From: Desulfoluna sp942491485
GTDB lineage: Bacteria; Desulfobacterota; Desulfobacteria; Desulfobacterales; Desulfolunaceae
Direction of reading: 5' to 3'
Length of the DNA stretch: 64,000 nt
Assembly (NCBI GenBank): GCA_942491485.1
Contig: CALOAX010000009.1
Span: 1 to 64,000, forward strand
This document shows positions 52,098 to 63,300 of this stretch, one piece after another. The notes beneath the pieces were generated by a model, which made no database searches, was not told where the DNA came from, and saw nothing but the letters and a program-made list of their open reading frames with translations. Position 1 is the first letter of the stretch. Each line of letters opens with the position of its first letter. The position numbers and the translations under genes were made by a program.

Positions 52098-52427
52098 CTA
52101 AGCTTCGATGGTTTCATTGCATTTTCTGCAAACACGGACCTTCTTACCATCTTCCAGGACCTTCATCTTTATCCGGATGGGGTTAAGGCAGTGGTTGCAC
52201 ATCAGCTGAACATTGGAAAGGTGAATGGGGGCCTCAGCTTCAATGATCCCGCCCTGGGGATTTTTGAAGTTGGGCTTCTGGTGTCTCTTCACCTTGTTGA
52301 TGCTCTCCACAACAACCCGATTTTCTTTCCGGATGACCTTGAGGACTTTACCGATTTTGCCTCTGTCCTTTCCAGAAAGAACCTTAACTTTATCATCTCT
52401 TCGGATATGAGATTTTTCACTGTTCAT
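52098..52427 (-). CDS. rplX: 50S ribosomal protein L24
   Basis: 109 residues with the KOW motif (DDKVKVLSGKDRGKIGKVLKV) and a C-terminal CNHCLNPIRI...CRKCNE segment holding two CxxC pairs, which may bind zinc. Early assembly initiator of the 50S subunit. Confidence 0.96.
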   Translation of the reverse strand: MNSEKSHIRRDDKVKVLSGKDRGKIGKVLKVIRKENRVVVESINKVKRHQKPNFKNPQGGIIEAEAPIHLSNVQLMCNHCLNPIRIKMKVLEDGKKVRVCRKCNETIEA

Positions 52428-52466
52428 AATTTGTCTCCAAAATAGCGACCGGGATCGTTTCCGGTA

Positions 52467-52835
52467 TTAAAGGACTTCAGGAGCCAGTGAGATGATACGC
52501 ATAAACCGCTTTGCCCTCAGCTCCCTAGCAACCGGGCCGAAAATACGAGTTCCGATGGGCTCCTGGTTCTGGTTGACCAGCACAGCGGAGTTCTCGTCAA
52601 AGCGGATGTAAGATCCGTCGGGTCGTTTGATGGCCTTTTTCGTTCGCACGATCACGGCCTTCATCACATCACCCTTCTTCACCTTGGCGTTGGGAATGGC
52701 TTCCTTTACAGATACGACGATAATGTCGCCAACACCTGCATAACGCTTTTTGGAACCGCCCAGTATCTTGATGCAGTACAGCTCCTTGGCACCGGAGTTA
52801 TCTGCCACGGTCAATCTAGTTTCTGTCTGAATCAT
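52467..52835 (-). CDS. rplN: 50S ribosomal protein L14
   Basis: 122 residues beginning MIQTETRLTVADNSGAKELYCI, with GSYIRFDENSAVLVN and the ARELRAKRFMRIISLAPEVL end, all diagnostic. Confidence 0.98.
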   Translation of the reverse strand: MIQTETRLTVADNSGAKELYCIKILGGSKKRYAGVGDIIVVSVKEAIPNAKVKKGDVMKAVIVRTKKAIKRPDGSYIRFDENSAVLVNQNQEPIGTRIFGPVARELRAKRFMRIISLAPEVL

Positions 52836-52853
52836 CGTAGTCTTCCTTCTTTA

Positions 52854-53111
52854 TCAAACCGCCTTGTCAACAATCTTACTGACGCGGTGCCGTTTGCTCT
52901 TGCTCAGCGGTCTGCATTCGGTGATGACCACCTTGTCGCCAATGCCGCAAGCGTTTTCAGCATCGTGGGCTGCATATTTGTTGTGGCGCTTGATGTATTT
53001 CTTGTAAAGAGGATGCTTAACCAGCCTTTCTACAAGAACGACGACGGTTCGATCCATCTTGTCGGACACTACAGTTCCCTGCAGTTGTCTTTTCATTCCA
53101 CGTTTTTTCAT
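52854..53111 (-). CDS. rpsQ: 30S ribosomal protein S17
   Basis: 85 residues forming an OB fold with QGTVVSDKMDRTVVVLVERLVKHPLYKKYI. Primary binder of 16S rRNA. Confidence 0.96.
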   Translation of the reverse strand: MKKRGMKRQLQGTVVSDKMDRTVVVLVERLVKHPLYKKYIKRHNKYAAHDAENACGIGDKVVITECRPLSKSKRHRVSKIVDKAV

Positions 53112-53132
53112 AGCGCTAACTTATCTCTACCT

Positions 53133-53324
53133 TTAAGAAAGTTCAGTTTCCCGGATGACCGTCTCTACCTTGGCAATGTCCTTGCGCACAGAGTTCAGCG
53201 TGGAGGTCTTTTCGAGCTGACCGACACCATGCTGAAAACGCAGGTTGAAGTGCTCTTCCTTCAGATCCTGAAGTTTCGCCTTCAGATCATCCTTGCCCAT
53301 GGCACGAATATCAGTGATTTTCAT
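53133..53324 (-). CDS. rpmC: 50S ribosomal protein L29
   Basis: 63 residues, two-helix hairpin with LKEEHFNLRFQHGVGQLEKTSTLNSVRKDIAKVETVI. Lies near the tunnel exit. Start overlaps the rplP stop by one base. Confidence 0.95.
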   Translation of the reverse strand: MKITDIRAMGKDDLKAKLQDLKEEHFNLRFQHGVGQLEKTSTLNSVRKDIAKVETVIRETELS

Positions 53325-53737
53325 TAGACGTCGCCCCTCTCAATAAACCGGGTTTTAATGGAAAGCTTGTGTGAGGCAAGTCGCATTGCTTCGCGTGCCA
53401 AATCACGGGGAACACCTTCCAGCTCATATAGAACCTTGCCGGGCTTGATAACTGCGACCCACGCTTCGGTGGAACCTTTACCTTTACCCATTCGTACTTC
53501 GGCAGGCTTTTTGGTGATGGGCTTGTCCGGGAAAATCCGGATCCACATCTTGCCACCACGCTTCACTTTTCGGTTCATGGCGATACGGGCTGCCTCAATC
53601 TGGCGTGCGTTGATGTAACCGCACTCGGTAGCCTGAAGCCCAAACTCACCGAAGCTGAGAGTAGAACCACGATAGGCTTTGCCTCTCATTCTTCCACGCT
53701 GCTGTTTTCTGAATTTGACCTTTTTAGGACTCAGCAT
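53324..53737 (-). CDS. rplP: 50S ribosomal protein L16
   Basis: 137 residues beginning MLSPKKVKFRKQQRGRMRGKA, with IEAARIAMNRKVKRGGKMWIRIFPDKP. Located near the A-site tRNA. Confidence 0.97.
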   Translation of the reverse strand: MLSPKKVKFRKQQRGRMRGKAYRGSTLSFGEFGLQATECGYINARQIEAARIAMNRKVKRGGKMWIRIFPDKPITKKPAEVRMGKGKGSTEAWVAVIKPGKVLYELEGVPRDLAREAMRLASHKLSIKTRFIERGDV

Positions 53738-53777
53738 TTGGAAACTCCTTCATTATCCTGTCAAAACAAGGTGCAAA

Positions 53778-54425
53778 TCAGGCCTTGTTCAGGATCTCTC
53801 CTTTGAAAATAAACACTTTGATGCCGATGACCCCATAGGTCGTATGGGCTTCGGCAAAGCCGTAGTCGATGTCCGCACGGAGGGTATGAAGGGGTACCCT
53901 GCCTTCCCGGTACCATTCGGTACGGGCCATTTCTGCACCACCGAGTCGGCCGGCACAGATGATCTTGATGCCCAGGGCACCAAAACGCATGGCCGAAGAG
54001 ACGCAGCGCTTCATGGCACGACGGAAAGCCACACGACGCTCCAGCTGGAGAGCCACGTTTTCGGCTACCATCTGAGAATCGAGTTCAGGACGCTTAATTT
54101 CCTGAATATCGATCATCACGTCGCGCTTCTCACCATCGGTGGAGATGAGACGGACAAGATCATTCTTCAGAAGAGTGATCTCGGCGCCCTTCTTGCCGAT
54201 GACAATGCCGGGACGGGCAGTGTGAATGCGGAGCCGGATCCTCTTGGAAGATCGTTCAATCTCCACTTTGGAAATACCGGCATGGTACAGTCGCTTTTTG
54301 AGAAATTTGCGGATTCGGAAATCTTCCATGACGAAATCCGCATACTGCTTGTCGGCGTACCAGCGGGAGTCCCAGGTCTTGTTGATCCCGAGTCGAAGTC
54401 CTATTGGATTTACTTTCTGGCCCAA
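53778..54425 (-). CDS. rpsC: 30S ribosomal protein S3
   Basis: 215 residues with an N-terminal GQKVNPIGLRLGINKTWDSRWYAD start, a KH domain (RPGIVIGKKGAEI) and the C-terminal GARGIKI-type segment. Helps mRNA entry into the small subunit. Confidence 0.97.
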   Translation of the reverse strand: MGQKVNPIGLRLGINKTWDSRWYADKQYADFVMEDFRIRKFLKKRLYHAGISKVEIERSSKRIRLRIHTARPGIVIGKKGAEITLLKNDLVRLISTDGEKRDVMIDIQEIKRPELDSQMVAENVALQLERRVAFRRAMKRCVSSAMRFGALGIKIICAGRLGGAEMARTEWYREGRVPLHTLRADIDYGFAEAHTTYGVIGIKVFIFKGEILNKA

Positions 54426-54443
54426 CTTATTATCTCCTTTTCG

Positions 54444-54779
54444 TTACGCCTCATCAGCCACGACGACTGTGATGTGACTGGTTTTCTTCAGGATGCGAGA
54501 TCCTCTGCCGCGCGCTCTGGCCCTGAATCTCTTCAGACTGGGCCCCTGGTCCACGGTGATATTTTTTATAAAGAGCGCGTCAACGTCGAGTTCGTTGTTG
54601 TGATCGGCGTTGGCGACAGCCGATTGCAGGGTCTTCACGACGATTGCAGCGGCTTTCTGAGGCATAAATTTGAGCGAATTGATTCCCGCCTCGACGGGCT
54701 TCCCCTTTACGGCGCCGACAATCTTTCGCACCTTCAAAGGAGAAATTCGCACATACCGTGCTACAGCTTTAACCTCCAT
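54444..54779 (-). CDS. rplV: 50S ribosomal protein L22
   Basis: 111 residues with ARYVRISPLKVRKIV at the N terminus and the tunnel-lining hairpin region FRARARGRGSRILKKTSHI. Confidence 0.97.
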   Translation of the reverse strand: MEVKAVARYVRISPLKVRKIVGAVKGKPVEAGINSLKFMPQKAAAIVVKTLQSAVANADHNNELDVDALFIKNITVDQGPSLKRFRARARGRGSRILKKTSHITVVVADEA

Positions 54780-54814
54780 TGTAAATCATCCTCTTACTTA
54801 AAGGTTACGGGGCA

Positions 54815-55093
54815 CTACTTGCCCTTGGTCTTTTTATCAGCCGCATGCCCCCAGTAGGTGCGTGTCGGTGAAAATTCGCCCAGTTTATGACCTACCATAT
54901 TCTCGGTAACAAATACCGGAATGAACTTTCGACCATTGTGTACTGCAAGCGTCAAACCCACCATTTCAGGGAAGATGGTAGATCGTCTCGACCAGGTCTG
55001 AATGACCTGGTTGGATCGGCTCTCCTGAGCCATGAGCACTTTCTTGACAAGCTTAGCATCAACAAACGGCCCTTTTTTAAGCGAACGTGGCAT
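54815..55093 (-). CDS. rpsS: 30S ribosomal protein S19
   Basis: 92 residues beginning MPRSLKKGPFVDAKLVKKV with TIFPEMVGLTLAVHNGRKFIPV and HKLGEFSPTRTYWGHAADKK, diagnostic of S19. Confidence 0.97.
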   Translation of the reverse strand: MPRSLKKGPFVDAKLVKKVLMAQESRSNQVIQTWSRRSTIFPEMVGLTLAVHNGRKFIPVFVTENMVGHKLGEFSPTRTYWGHAADKKTKGK

Positions 55094-55149
55094 TTTGTCT
55101 CCTGTTCTTAATCTTTCAATTACACGTTACAAGCTTTTACGTGAGACCA

Positions 55150-55977
55150 TTACTTCGTGCGTCGCTTCACAATGTAGCGATCGGTGGTCTTGTTCTTTCT
55201 GGTGCGATAGCCCTTGGAGGGTACGCCCCAGGGTGAACAAGGATGACGGCCGCCGGAAGAGCGTCCTTCACCACCACCCATGGGATGGTCAACAGGGTTC
55301 ATGGCCACACCACGCACGCTGGGTCGAACACCCAACCAGCGAGTTCGGCCAGCCTTGCCCTTGTTGATGCTGCTATGCTCAGTATTTCCAAGTCGCCCGA
55401 TGGTCGCCTTGCACTTGGCAAGAACCATACGTACTTCACCAGAGGGAAGTCGAAGCATTGCGTAAGACTTCTCTTTGGCCATAAGCTGTGCAAAGGTACC
55501 GGCGCCGCGTACAATCTGTCCGCCTTTGGCAACCTTCAGCTCAACGTTGTGGATCTGGGTACCCAGGGGAATGTTCTCCAGGGGGAGGCAGTTCCCGGGC
55601 TTGATGTCGGCGTCGGGGCCGGACATGATCTGATCACCCACGTTGAGGTTGATGGGGGCCAGGATGTACCGCTTCTCGCCATCGGCGTAGTGAAGCAGTG
55701 CAATCCGTGCAGAGCGGTTGGGATCGTATTCGATCGTCGCTACTTTAGCAGGGATACCAACTTTGTCACGCTTAAAGTCGATGACCCTGTAATGTCTTTT
55801 ATGACCACCGCCCTTGTGGCGGCAGGTAATCCGGCCGTTGACGTTACGTCCGCCGGATTTTTTCAAAGGCCGCAGCAGACTTTTTTCGGGTTTGTCGGTG
55901 GTAATCCCTTCAAACGTCGAATATTCCTGGTGCCTGCGGCCAGGTGATGTCGGTTTGGTCTTTCTAATTGCTGCCAT
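55150..55977 (-). CDS. rplB: 50S ribosomal protein L2
   Basis: 275 residues with GGRNVNGRITCRHKGGGHKRHYR and the C-terminal MNPVDHPMGGGEGRSSGGRHP motif that carries the conserved His near the peptidyl transferase centre. Confidence 0.98.
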   Translation of the reverse strand: MAAIRKTKPTSPGRRHQEYSTFEGITTDKPEKSLLRPLKKSGGRNVNGRITCRHKGGGHKRHYRVIDFKRDKVGIPAKVATIEYDPNRSARIALLHYADGEKRYILAPINLNVGDQIMSGPDADIKPGNCLPLENIPLGTQIHNVELKVAKGGQIVRGAGTFAQLMAKEKSYAMLRLPSGEVRMVLAKCKATIGRLGNTEHSSINKGKAGRTRWLGVRPSVRGVAMNPVDHPMGGGEGRSSGGRHPCSPWGVPSKGYRTRKNKTTDRYIVKRRTK

Positions 55978-55991
55978 TTATCGCTCCCGGT

Positions 55992-56279
55992 CTATACACC
56001 TTCAAAGAATTCAATGGTACTTCCAGGCACCAGCGTCACAATCGCTTTTTTCCTGTCTTTGCGCTTGCCGACAATCTTGCCGCGCTGCTTGGCCTTGCCC
56101 TTCACGACGACCGTGCGGACATCTTCCACGCCGACTTTGAAGATCTTCTCGACAGCCTTCTTGATCTCAATCCGGTTGGCCTTCGGAGCGACTTCAAAAG
56201 ATACCTGATTCAGCGTCTCTTTTAAAATGGTGGTCTTTTCCGTATTCAACGGCTTGATTATGATATCAAATGTATTCAT
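55992..56279 (-). CDS. rplW: 50S ribosomal protein L23
   Basis: 95 residues, alpha/beta fold with IIKPLNTEKTTILKE and VSFEVAPKANRIEIKKAVEKIFKV. Docking site for trigger factor and SRP at the tunnel exit. Overlaps rplD by 4 bp. Confidence 0.96.
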   Translation of the reverse strand: MNTFDIIIKPLNTEKTTILKETLNQVSFEVAPKANRIEIKKAVEKIFKVGVEDVRTVVVKGKAKQRGKIVGKRKDRKKAIVTLVPGSTIEFFEGV

Positions 56280-56899
56280 GCTGAAAGCCTCCCTTCGATT
56301 CCCTTGATGGAAGTCTCGAGCAGGAGCAGCTTCTTGTACTTGAGGATATCATACACGTTGAGGCCTTCGGTACGGATGACCTTGATGCCTTTGATATTTC
56401 GTGCAGACAGCTCGAGCTTGATATCTTCCGCGTCGGTCACAATCAGTGCGTTCTCAAGTTTGAGATCGGCAAGAACCTTCACGACGGCCTGAGTCTTGAC
56501 CTCAGCGAGATCAATGGTGTTCACGACCATGAGGTCCTCGGCCTGAAAACGGCTGGAAAGAGCCATTTTCAGAGCCAGACGACGAACCTTCTTGGGCACT
56601 TTGAAAGCCCAGCTCTTGGGCTGGGGGCCGAAGGTCACGCCACCGCCACGCCTCAGAGGCGACTTGACGGAGCCGGAACGGGCGTTGCCGGTACCCTTCT
56701 GACGGTATAGCTTTTTGGTGCTACCGGTTATATCGGAGCGGTTCTTAACAGATGCAGTTCCGGCACGTCGGCCGGCCAGCTGCATCTTGACCACTTCGTG
56801 AAGGACACTTCCTTTTACGGCTACATTGAAGATATCGTCCGCAAGTTCGGCCTGCGAAACTTTATCTCCTGTAACATTCAGTACATCAACGACAGCCAT
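56276..56899 (-). CDS. rplD: 50S ribosomal protein L4
   Basis: 207 residues with the tunnel loop (RQKGTGNARSGSVKSPLRRGGGVTFGPQPKSW) and globular domain. In E. coli L4 also autoregulates the S10 operon. Confidence 0.97.
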   Translation of the reverse strand: MAVVDVLNVTGDKVSQAELADDIFNVAVKGSVLHEVVKMQLAGRRAGTASVKNRSDITGSTKKLYRQKGTGNARSGSVKSPLRRGGGVTFGPQPKSWAFKVPKKVRRLALKMALSSRFQAEDLMVVNTIDLAEVKTQAVVKVLADLKLENALIVTDAEDIKLELSARNIKGIKVIRTEGLNVYDILKYKKLLLLETSIKGIEGRLSA

Positions 56900-56973
56900 A
56901 ACTTCCCTCGTTTTTTATTTTCATGCATCCACTTCGCATGGAATCTGCGGTTGGACACACGTTGATGTTCATC

Positions 56974-57606
56974 TTAATTGCCAAACTTGGGCTTCTTGAT
57001 CTCAACAAGACCGGACTTGGAGCCGGGAATGCATCCTTTAATAAGGACCACATTCTCTTCGGGACGGATGTCCACTACGGTCAGGTTGCGAACAGTCTTT
57101 CTGACGCCGCCGTACTGCCCGGGAAGCTTCTTGCCTTTGAAAACCTTTGCAGGCCAGGCACTGCAACCGATGGAGCCAGGAGCTCGGTGGTTGCGGCAAC
57201 CGTGGGTCTCAGGGCCGCGGGAAAACCCGTGACGCTTGATGGTACCTGAGAAACCACGACCTTTAGAGGTCCCGGTTACATCTACAAGCTCACCAACCTC
57301 GAACATCTCGGCGGTGATCTCCTGACCGAGGGTGTACGCGGAAGGGTCAGCCACTTCAAATTCACGGACATCGGCAAAAAAGCGCTCGCCACTCTTGGCG
57401 AAATGGCCCTGGAGGGGCTTGTTTGTATGCTTGGCTTTTTTCTCACCGAATCCGATCTGAACGGCGTTGTACCCGTCCGTATCCTCGGTCTTAATCTGAG
57501 TAACGACGCAGGGGCCTACCTGTACTACAGTGACGGGGATATATCTCCCGTCAGAGGAGTAGACGCCCGTCATCCCCAATTTTTTACCTAAAAGTCCTCT
57601 ACTCAT
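56974..57606 (-). CDS. rplC: 50S ribosomal protein L3
   Basis: 210 residues with GLLGKKLGMTGVYSSDGRYIPVTVV and the finger region GFSGTIKRHGFSRGPETHG...RAPGSIG. Near the peptidyl transferase centre. Confidence 0.97.
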   Translation of the reverse strand: MSRGLLGKKLGMTGVYSSDGRYIPVTVVQVGPCVVTQIKTEDTDGYNAVQIGFGEKKAKHTNKPLQGHFAKSGERFFADVREFEVADPSAYTLGQEITAEMFEVGELVDVTGTSKGRGFSGTIKRHGFSRGPETHGCRNHRAPGSIGCSAWPAKVFKGKKLPGQYGGVRKTVRNLTVVDIRPEENVVLIKGCIPGSKSGLVEIKKPKFGN

Positions 57607-57623
57607 TGGTAACTACCCCTTAA

Positions 57624-57935
57624 CTACAGTTTAATCTCTACATCGACACCGGGCGAAAGATCCAGCTTCATCAGAGCGTCCACAGTCTGCTGGGTCGGCT
57701 CAAGAATGTCCAGAAGACGCTTGTGGGTTCTGATCTCAAACTGTTCACGTGACTTCTTGTTCACGTGGGGTGAGCGAAGGATGCAGAATTTATTGATACG
57801 CGTGGGCAACGGAATGGGCCCGCAGATCTTTGCGCCAGTCTTCTTTGCAGTATCGACGATATCAAGGGCCGATTTGTCAAGAAGCTTGTGGTCGTATGCT
57901 CTGAGTCTGATCCGGATTTTGGTATTGATCATCAT
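57624..57935 (-). CDS. rpsJ: 30S ribosomal protein S10
   Basis: 103 residues with the start segment INTKIRIRLRAYDHKLLD, then GPIPLPTRINKFCILRSPHVNKKSREQFE. A tandem ATG allows a start one codon later; a GTG at 57950 adds five residues but lacks a ribosome-binding site. First gene of the S10 operon, directly after tuf. Also the transcription factor NusE. Confidence 0.96.
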   Translation of the reverse strand: MMINTKIRIRLRAYDHKLLDKSALDIVDTAKKTGAKICGPIPLPTRINKFCILRSPHVNKKSREQFEIRTHKRLLDILEPTQQTVDALMKLDLSPGVDVEIKL

Positions 57936-57950
57936 GATTTGATTACCCAC

Positions 57951-59147
<1,197 letters not shown>

Positions 59148-59276
59148 GGTTGGTTTTTTCCTCCTCCGGCCTGGCGGGCCGGAATGTGATGGTATGTGCC
59201 TTCATGCAGGCGGACATAAAGCGGATAAAGCTTCACTCACACAGTGCAATCGGTCGCGTAATAAATTGGATCCGGA

Positions 59277-59747
59277 TTACCACCTGTAGTGGGCGAATGC
59301 CTTGTTCGCGTCGGCCATCTTGTGGGTGTCTTCGCGCTTCTTAACGGAAGCGCCGCGGTTGCTTGCAGCGTCCATCATTTCGGCTGCGAGCTTAGCAGAC
59401 ATGGACTTCTCAGACCGCTTGCGGGAATAATCAATCACCCAGCGAATGGCCAGGGCCCGGCGTCTGGAAGGACGGATTTCAGTGGGGACCTGATAGGTGG
59501 ACCCCCCTACCCTTCGGGACTTAACCTCGATGGCAGGGCGCACATTCTCGAGGGCTTTTTCAAACACCTCAAGGGGCGACTGGCCGCTCTTCTCCTCAAT
59601 AATGTCAAAGGCGCCGTAGAAAATCTTCTCAGCGGTGCTTTTCTTCCCATCGAGCATAATGGCCGCGACAAACCGGGTAACAAGCTCACTCTTGTATCGG
59701 GGATCGGGCATTACCGGTCTATGGGGAACTTCCCTTCTTCTTGGCAT
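59277..59747 (-). CDS. rpsG: 30S ribosomal protein S7
   Basis: 156 residues beginning MPRRREVPHRPVMPDPRYKSE and with VGGSTYQVPTEIRPSRRRALAIRWVI, both diagnostic. Assembly initiator of the 30S head. Confidence 0.97.
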   Translation of the reverse strand: MPRRREVPHRPVMPDPRYKSELVTRFVAAIMLDGKKSTAEKIFYGAFDIIEEKSGQSPLEVFEKALENVRPAIEVKSRRVGGSTYQVPTEIRPSRRRALAIRWVIDYSRKRSEKSMSAKLAAEMMDAASNRGASVKKREDTHKMADANKAFAHYRW

Positions 59748-59799
59748 AGCTTCTCACTCTTTGAAACAAATCTTGGTTAACGATCAGATGGAGAGTCGT

Positions 59800-60171
59800 T
59801 TACTTGGGCTTACGAGCACCGTACTTCGAGCGACTCTGCTTTCTGTCTTCCACACCCAGCGTATCAAGGGTACCCCTTACAATGGTGTAACGGACACCCG
59901 GAAGGTCTTTCACTCGACCACCACGAACAAGAACAACGGAGTGCTCCTGGAGGTTGTGGCCGATACCGGGGATATAGGCGGTGATTTCAACGCCTGTGGT
60001 GAGGCGAACCCTGGCCACCTTCCTGAGTGCTGAGTTTGGTTTTTTCGGAGTCGAAGTGTACACACGAGTACAGACACCACGCTTCTGAGGCCCGCCCATC
60101 AGGGCTGGCGTGCTGGTCTTTTTCTTCGCGCGCGCTCTTCCTTTCCGAACCAACTGGTTAATAGTAGGCAT
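59800..60171 (-). CDS. rpsL: 30S ribosomal protein S12
   Basis: 123 residues with NQLVRKGR, the conserved TPKKPNSALRKVARVRLT region around the streptomycin-relevant Lys, and the HSVVLVRGGRVKDLPGVRYTI loop. Both Lys of the usual resistance sites appear wild-type. First gene after the rpsL promoter. Confidence 0.98.
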   Translation of the reverse strand: MPTINQLVRKGRARAKKKTSTPALMGGPQKRGVCTRVYTSTPKKPNSALRKVARVRLTTGVEITAYIPGIGHNLQEHSVVLVRGGRVKDLPGVRYTIVRGTLDTLGVEDRKQSRSKYGARKPK

Positions 60172-60225
60172 TTCGTACCAAACTCCTTTAATTGTTTGTC
60201 ATTTTCCTAAAACGCAAAATACGGC

Positions 60226-60254
60226 ATGATACATATACCATCCCGTTCTGTCAA
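60226..60254 (-). promoter_or_regulatory. Strong promoter upstream of rpsL
   Basis: Minus-strand TTGACA and TATCAT with 17 bp spacing; about 55 bp before the rpsL start. It would drive the str-S10-spc-alpha series. A second TTGACA lies 30 bp further upstream, inside the rpoC terminator stem. Confidence 0.8.
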
Positions 60255-60286
60255 GGAATTATTTTCCTTACCTATTTGTGTCAAAG

Positions 60287-60325
60287 GCGAGTTCCCCTGA
60301 ATCCCAGAGAAACTCGCCCTTTTTT
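60287..60325 (-). terminator. Hairpin after rpoC
   Basis: GGCGAGTT / AACTCGCC with a 15-nt loop directly after rpoC. The long T-run is on the plus strand, while the minus-strand side has only TTT, so it may be a partial terminator for rpoC. Confidence 0.55.
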
Positions 60326-60326
60326 T

Positions 60327-63300
60327 CTAAAGGTCGATCACATTGGTCTCTTCCAACACCTCTTCCTGCTCGCTTTCAACCTCAATGTTGCGGTATTGAG
60401 CGATGCCGGTACCGGCCGGAATCAGACGGCCCATGATCACGTTCTCTTTCAGGCCGCGCAAGGTGTCCACTTTACCGCGAATACCGGCTTCGGTAAGCAC
60501 CTTGGTGGTCTCCTGGAAGGAGGCCGCCGAAATGAAGCTGTCCGTTGAAAGGGAGGCCTTGGTGATACCCAGAATCAAGGGTTCACCCTGTGAGGGCTGA
60601 GCGCCCTCCTCCACAAGCCTGCGGTTGGCATCGGCAAAGTCGGTGCGATCCACATGCTCTTCCATGATAAAGGTGGAGTCCCCGGAATCGGTGACCTTCA
60701 CGCGCTTCATCATCTGACGGACGATCACCTCGATGTGCTTGTCGTTGATGCGCACACCCTGGAGACGATACACCTGCTGAACCTCATCCACAAGGTAGCT
60801 GGCCAGAGCCACCTCGCCCTTGATGTTGAGGATATCCTGGGGGTTTTCGCTGCCACCGGTCAGTTTCTCACCGGCACGGACGTAGTCCCCCTCGTACACG
60901 TTGATGTGACGGCCCTTCGGGATAAGGTATTCACGCTTCTCGTTTGCATCGGCGTTGGTTACCGTAACCTTTTGCTTGCCCTTGGTCCCCTTGGAGATGG
61001 ACACATACCCGTCAATCTGGGTCAGCACCGCGGTCTCCTTGGGTTTCCGAACCTCAAAGAGCTCGGCCACACGAGGCAGACCACCGGTGATATCCTTGGT
61101 TTTGGTGGTGGCACGGGGGAGCTTGGCGAGAATGTCTCCTGCCTTGACCTCATCGTGCTCCTCAACCAGGATAACCGCCTCCACGGGCAGGGAGTACCGG
61201 GCCAGGGCGCCGCCACCAAGCTGAACGGTCTTGTTGGCCTCGTCCTTGACTGAAATACGGGGACGGGCATCACCCAAACGGCTCTCGATGATGGTTCGGC
61301 TGGACTTGCCGGTGACGGGGTCCAGCTTCTCCTGCATGGTCTTGCCGGATTCGATGTCTCCGAACTTCACCTTACCGGAGACCTCGGTGATAATGGGCAC
61401 GGTAAAGGGGTCCCAGGAGGCAAGGAGCTGGCCGTTGTCGACCACAGCCCCATCATTAACCAGAAGGTGGGCGCCGTAAATGACATGGTGCTTTTCACGC
61501 TCACGGCCGGTGTCGCTGACGATGGAGAACTCGCCACCGCGCCTGTTCATGACAATGAACTCACCGGTTTCGTTCTTTACAACCTTCAGGTCGTCGAGGA
61601 ACTTGATGTTGCCCTCAACACGCGCCTTGATTTCGGCAACCTCGACCTTTCGGCTGGCTGTACCGCCGATGTGGAAGGTACGCATGGTCAGCTGGGTCCC
61701 GGGCTCACCGATGGACTGGGCCGCCAGAATACCCACCGCCTGACCGATCTCCACGGTATCGCCATGGGACAGGTCACGACCGTAACACTTGGCACACACG
61801 CCCCCGCGGGTCATGCAGGTGAGGACCGAGCGAATCTTGAGGCTGGTGATGCCCGCCTCTTCGATAACGGAGAGGATCTTTTCGTCGATCTCAACCCCCT
61901 CGGACACGAGGACCTCATCGGTAAAGGGGTCGTAAACGTTTTCCAGGGTCGTCCGACCGAGGATACGCTCACCAAGGCGTTGAATGACCTCGCCACCCTC
62001 CATGAGAGCCTCCACCTCGATACCCATGGTGGTCCCACAGTTGGGCTCAATAACGGCGCAATCCTGGGCCACGTCGGCAAGGCGTCGGGTCAGGTAACCG
62101 GAGTTGGCTGTTTTAAGGGCCGTATCCGCCAGACCCTTACGGGCACCGTGGGTAGAGACGAAGTACTGAAGCACCGAAAGGCCTTCACGGAAGTTTGCCT
62201 GGATGGGCGTTTCGATAATCTCACCGGACGGCTTGGCCATCAGGCCACGCATGCCGGCCAACTGACGCATCTGGTCTTTCGAGCCTCGGGCGCCGGAGTC
62301 GGCCATCATAAAGATGGAGTTGATGTTGTCGATGTTCCGGGAGTCCAGGCGGATATCGGGCTCGTCCTTGACAGGAGAGGCCACCGGCACCTTGGGCTCA
62401 CTCATGGTGTCCATCATGGCGTTGGCGATGTCGTCTGTGGCCTTGGCCCAGATATCCACCACCTTGTTGTACTTCTCGCCCTGGGTAATCAGACCTTCGG
62501 CATACTGGCGGTTGATCTCGACCACCTTGTCCTCGGACTCGTGCATGATGTCCCACTTGTTGCCGGGAATCACCATGTCGTCGATGGAGATGGAGAGGCC
62601 GCCGATGGTTGAGAAGCGATACCCCAGGTCCTTCAGGCGGTCGGCCAGAAGCACGGTCGCCTTGGGGCTGATGTAGCGGTATGCAAAGTCGATGAGGTCC
62701 CGGCTCGCCTTTTTGTCCATCACCTTGTTGATCATGGCAAAGGGCACCCCGGGTCGCTTGCTGGAGACGTAGAAGATGTGGTAACCACCCGAGGTTTCGG
62801 TCACCGCACTGAAATCCCCCACCTCCATGGCAAAGAGCTCGTCAAGGGTATCGTCATTGAGACGGAACACCTTGCGCATCTCTTCGTGGTCGATGTACCC
62901 GATCTCACCGCCTCGTTTCCGGTCTGAACTCTCGGAACGGGGAAGCAGCTCTTCAAAAGAGGTGCCGGAGGTCATCGCCTGATGGATCTCCTCTGCCTTC
63001 CCGCGATCCTTCACAAGAATGTGGCGGAAGCAGAGCTCAGGGAGCGAGGGGATAATGTCCCAGAGGAGGGTCCGCCCCACGGTGGTCTCCATCAGCTGAT
63101 CGCCCATGCGCACCTTGATGGCGGCGTGGAGCCCGAGCTTGCCGTGATCATACGCAGTACGCACCTCGTCCATGCTGCCAAGGATCGTCCCCTCCCCGCG
63201 GGCACCAGCCACCTGACGGGAGATATAATAGAGCCCGAGAACGATGTCCTGGGTAGGGATAATCACCGGCTGGCCGTTGGCGGGCGAGAGGGTGTTGTTG

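Noticed and set aside
61467..62612. Plus-strand open frame of about 380 codons opposite rpoC
   Set aside because: Antisense shadow; lacks a ribosome-binding site and recognisable motifs.
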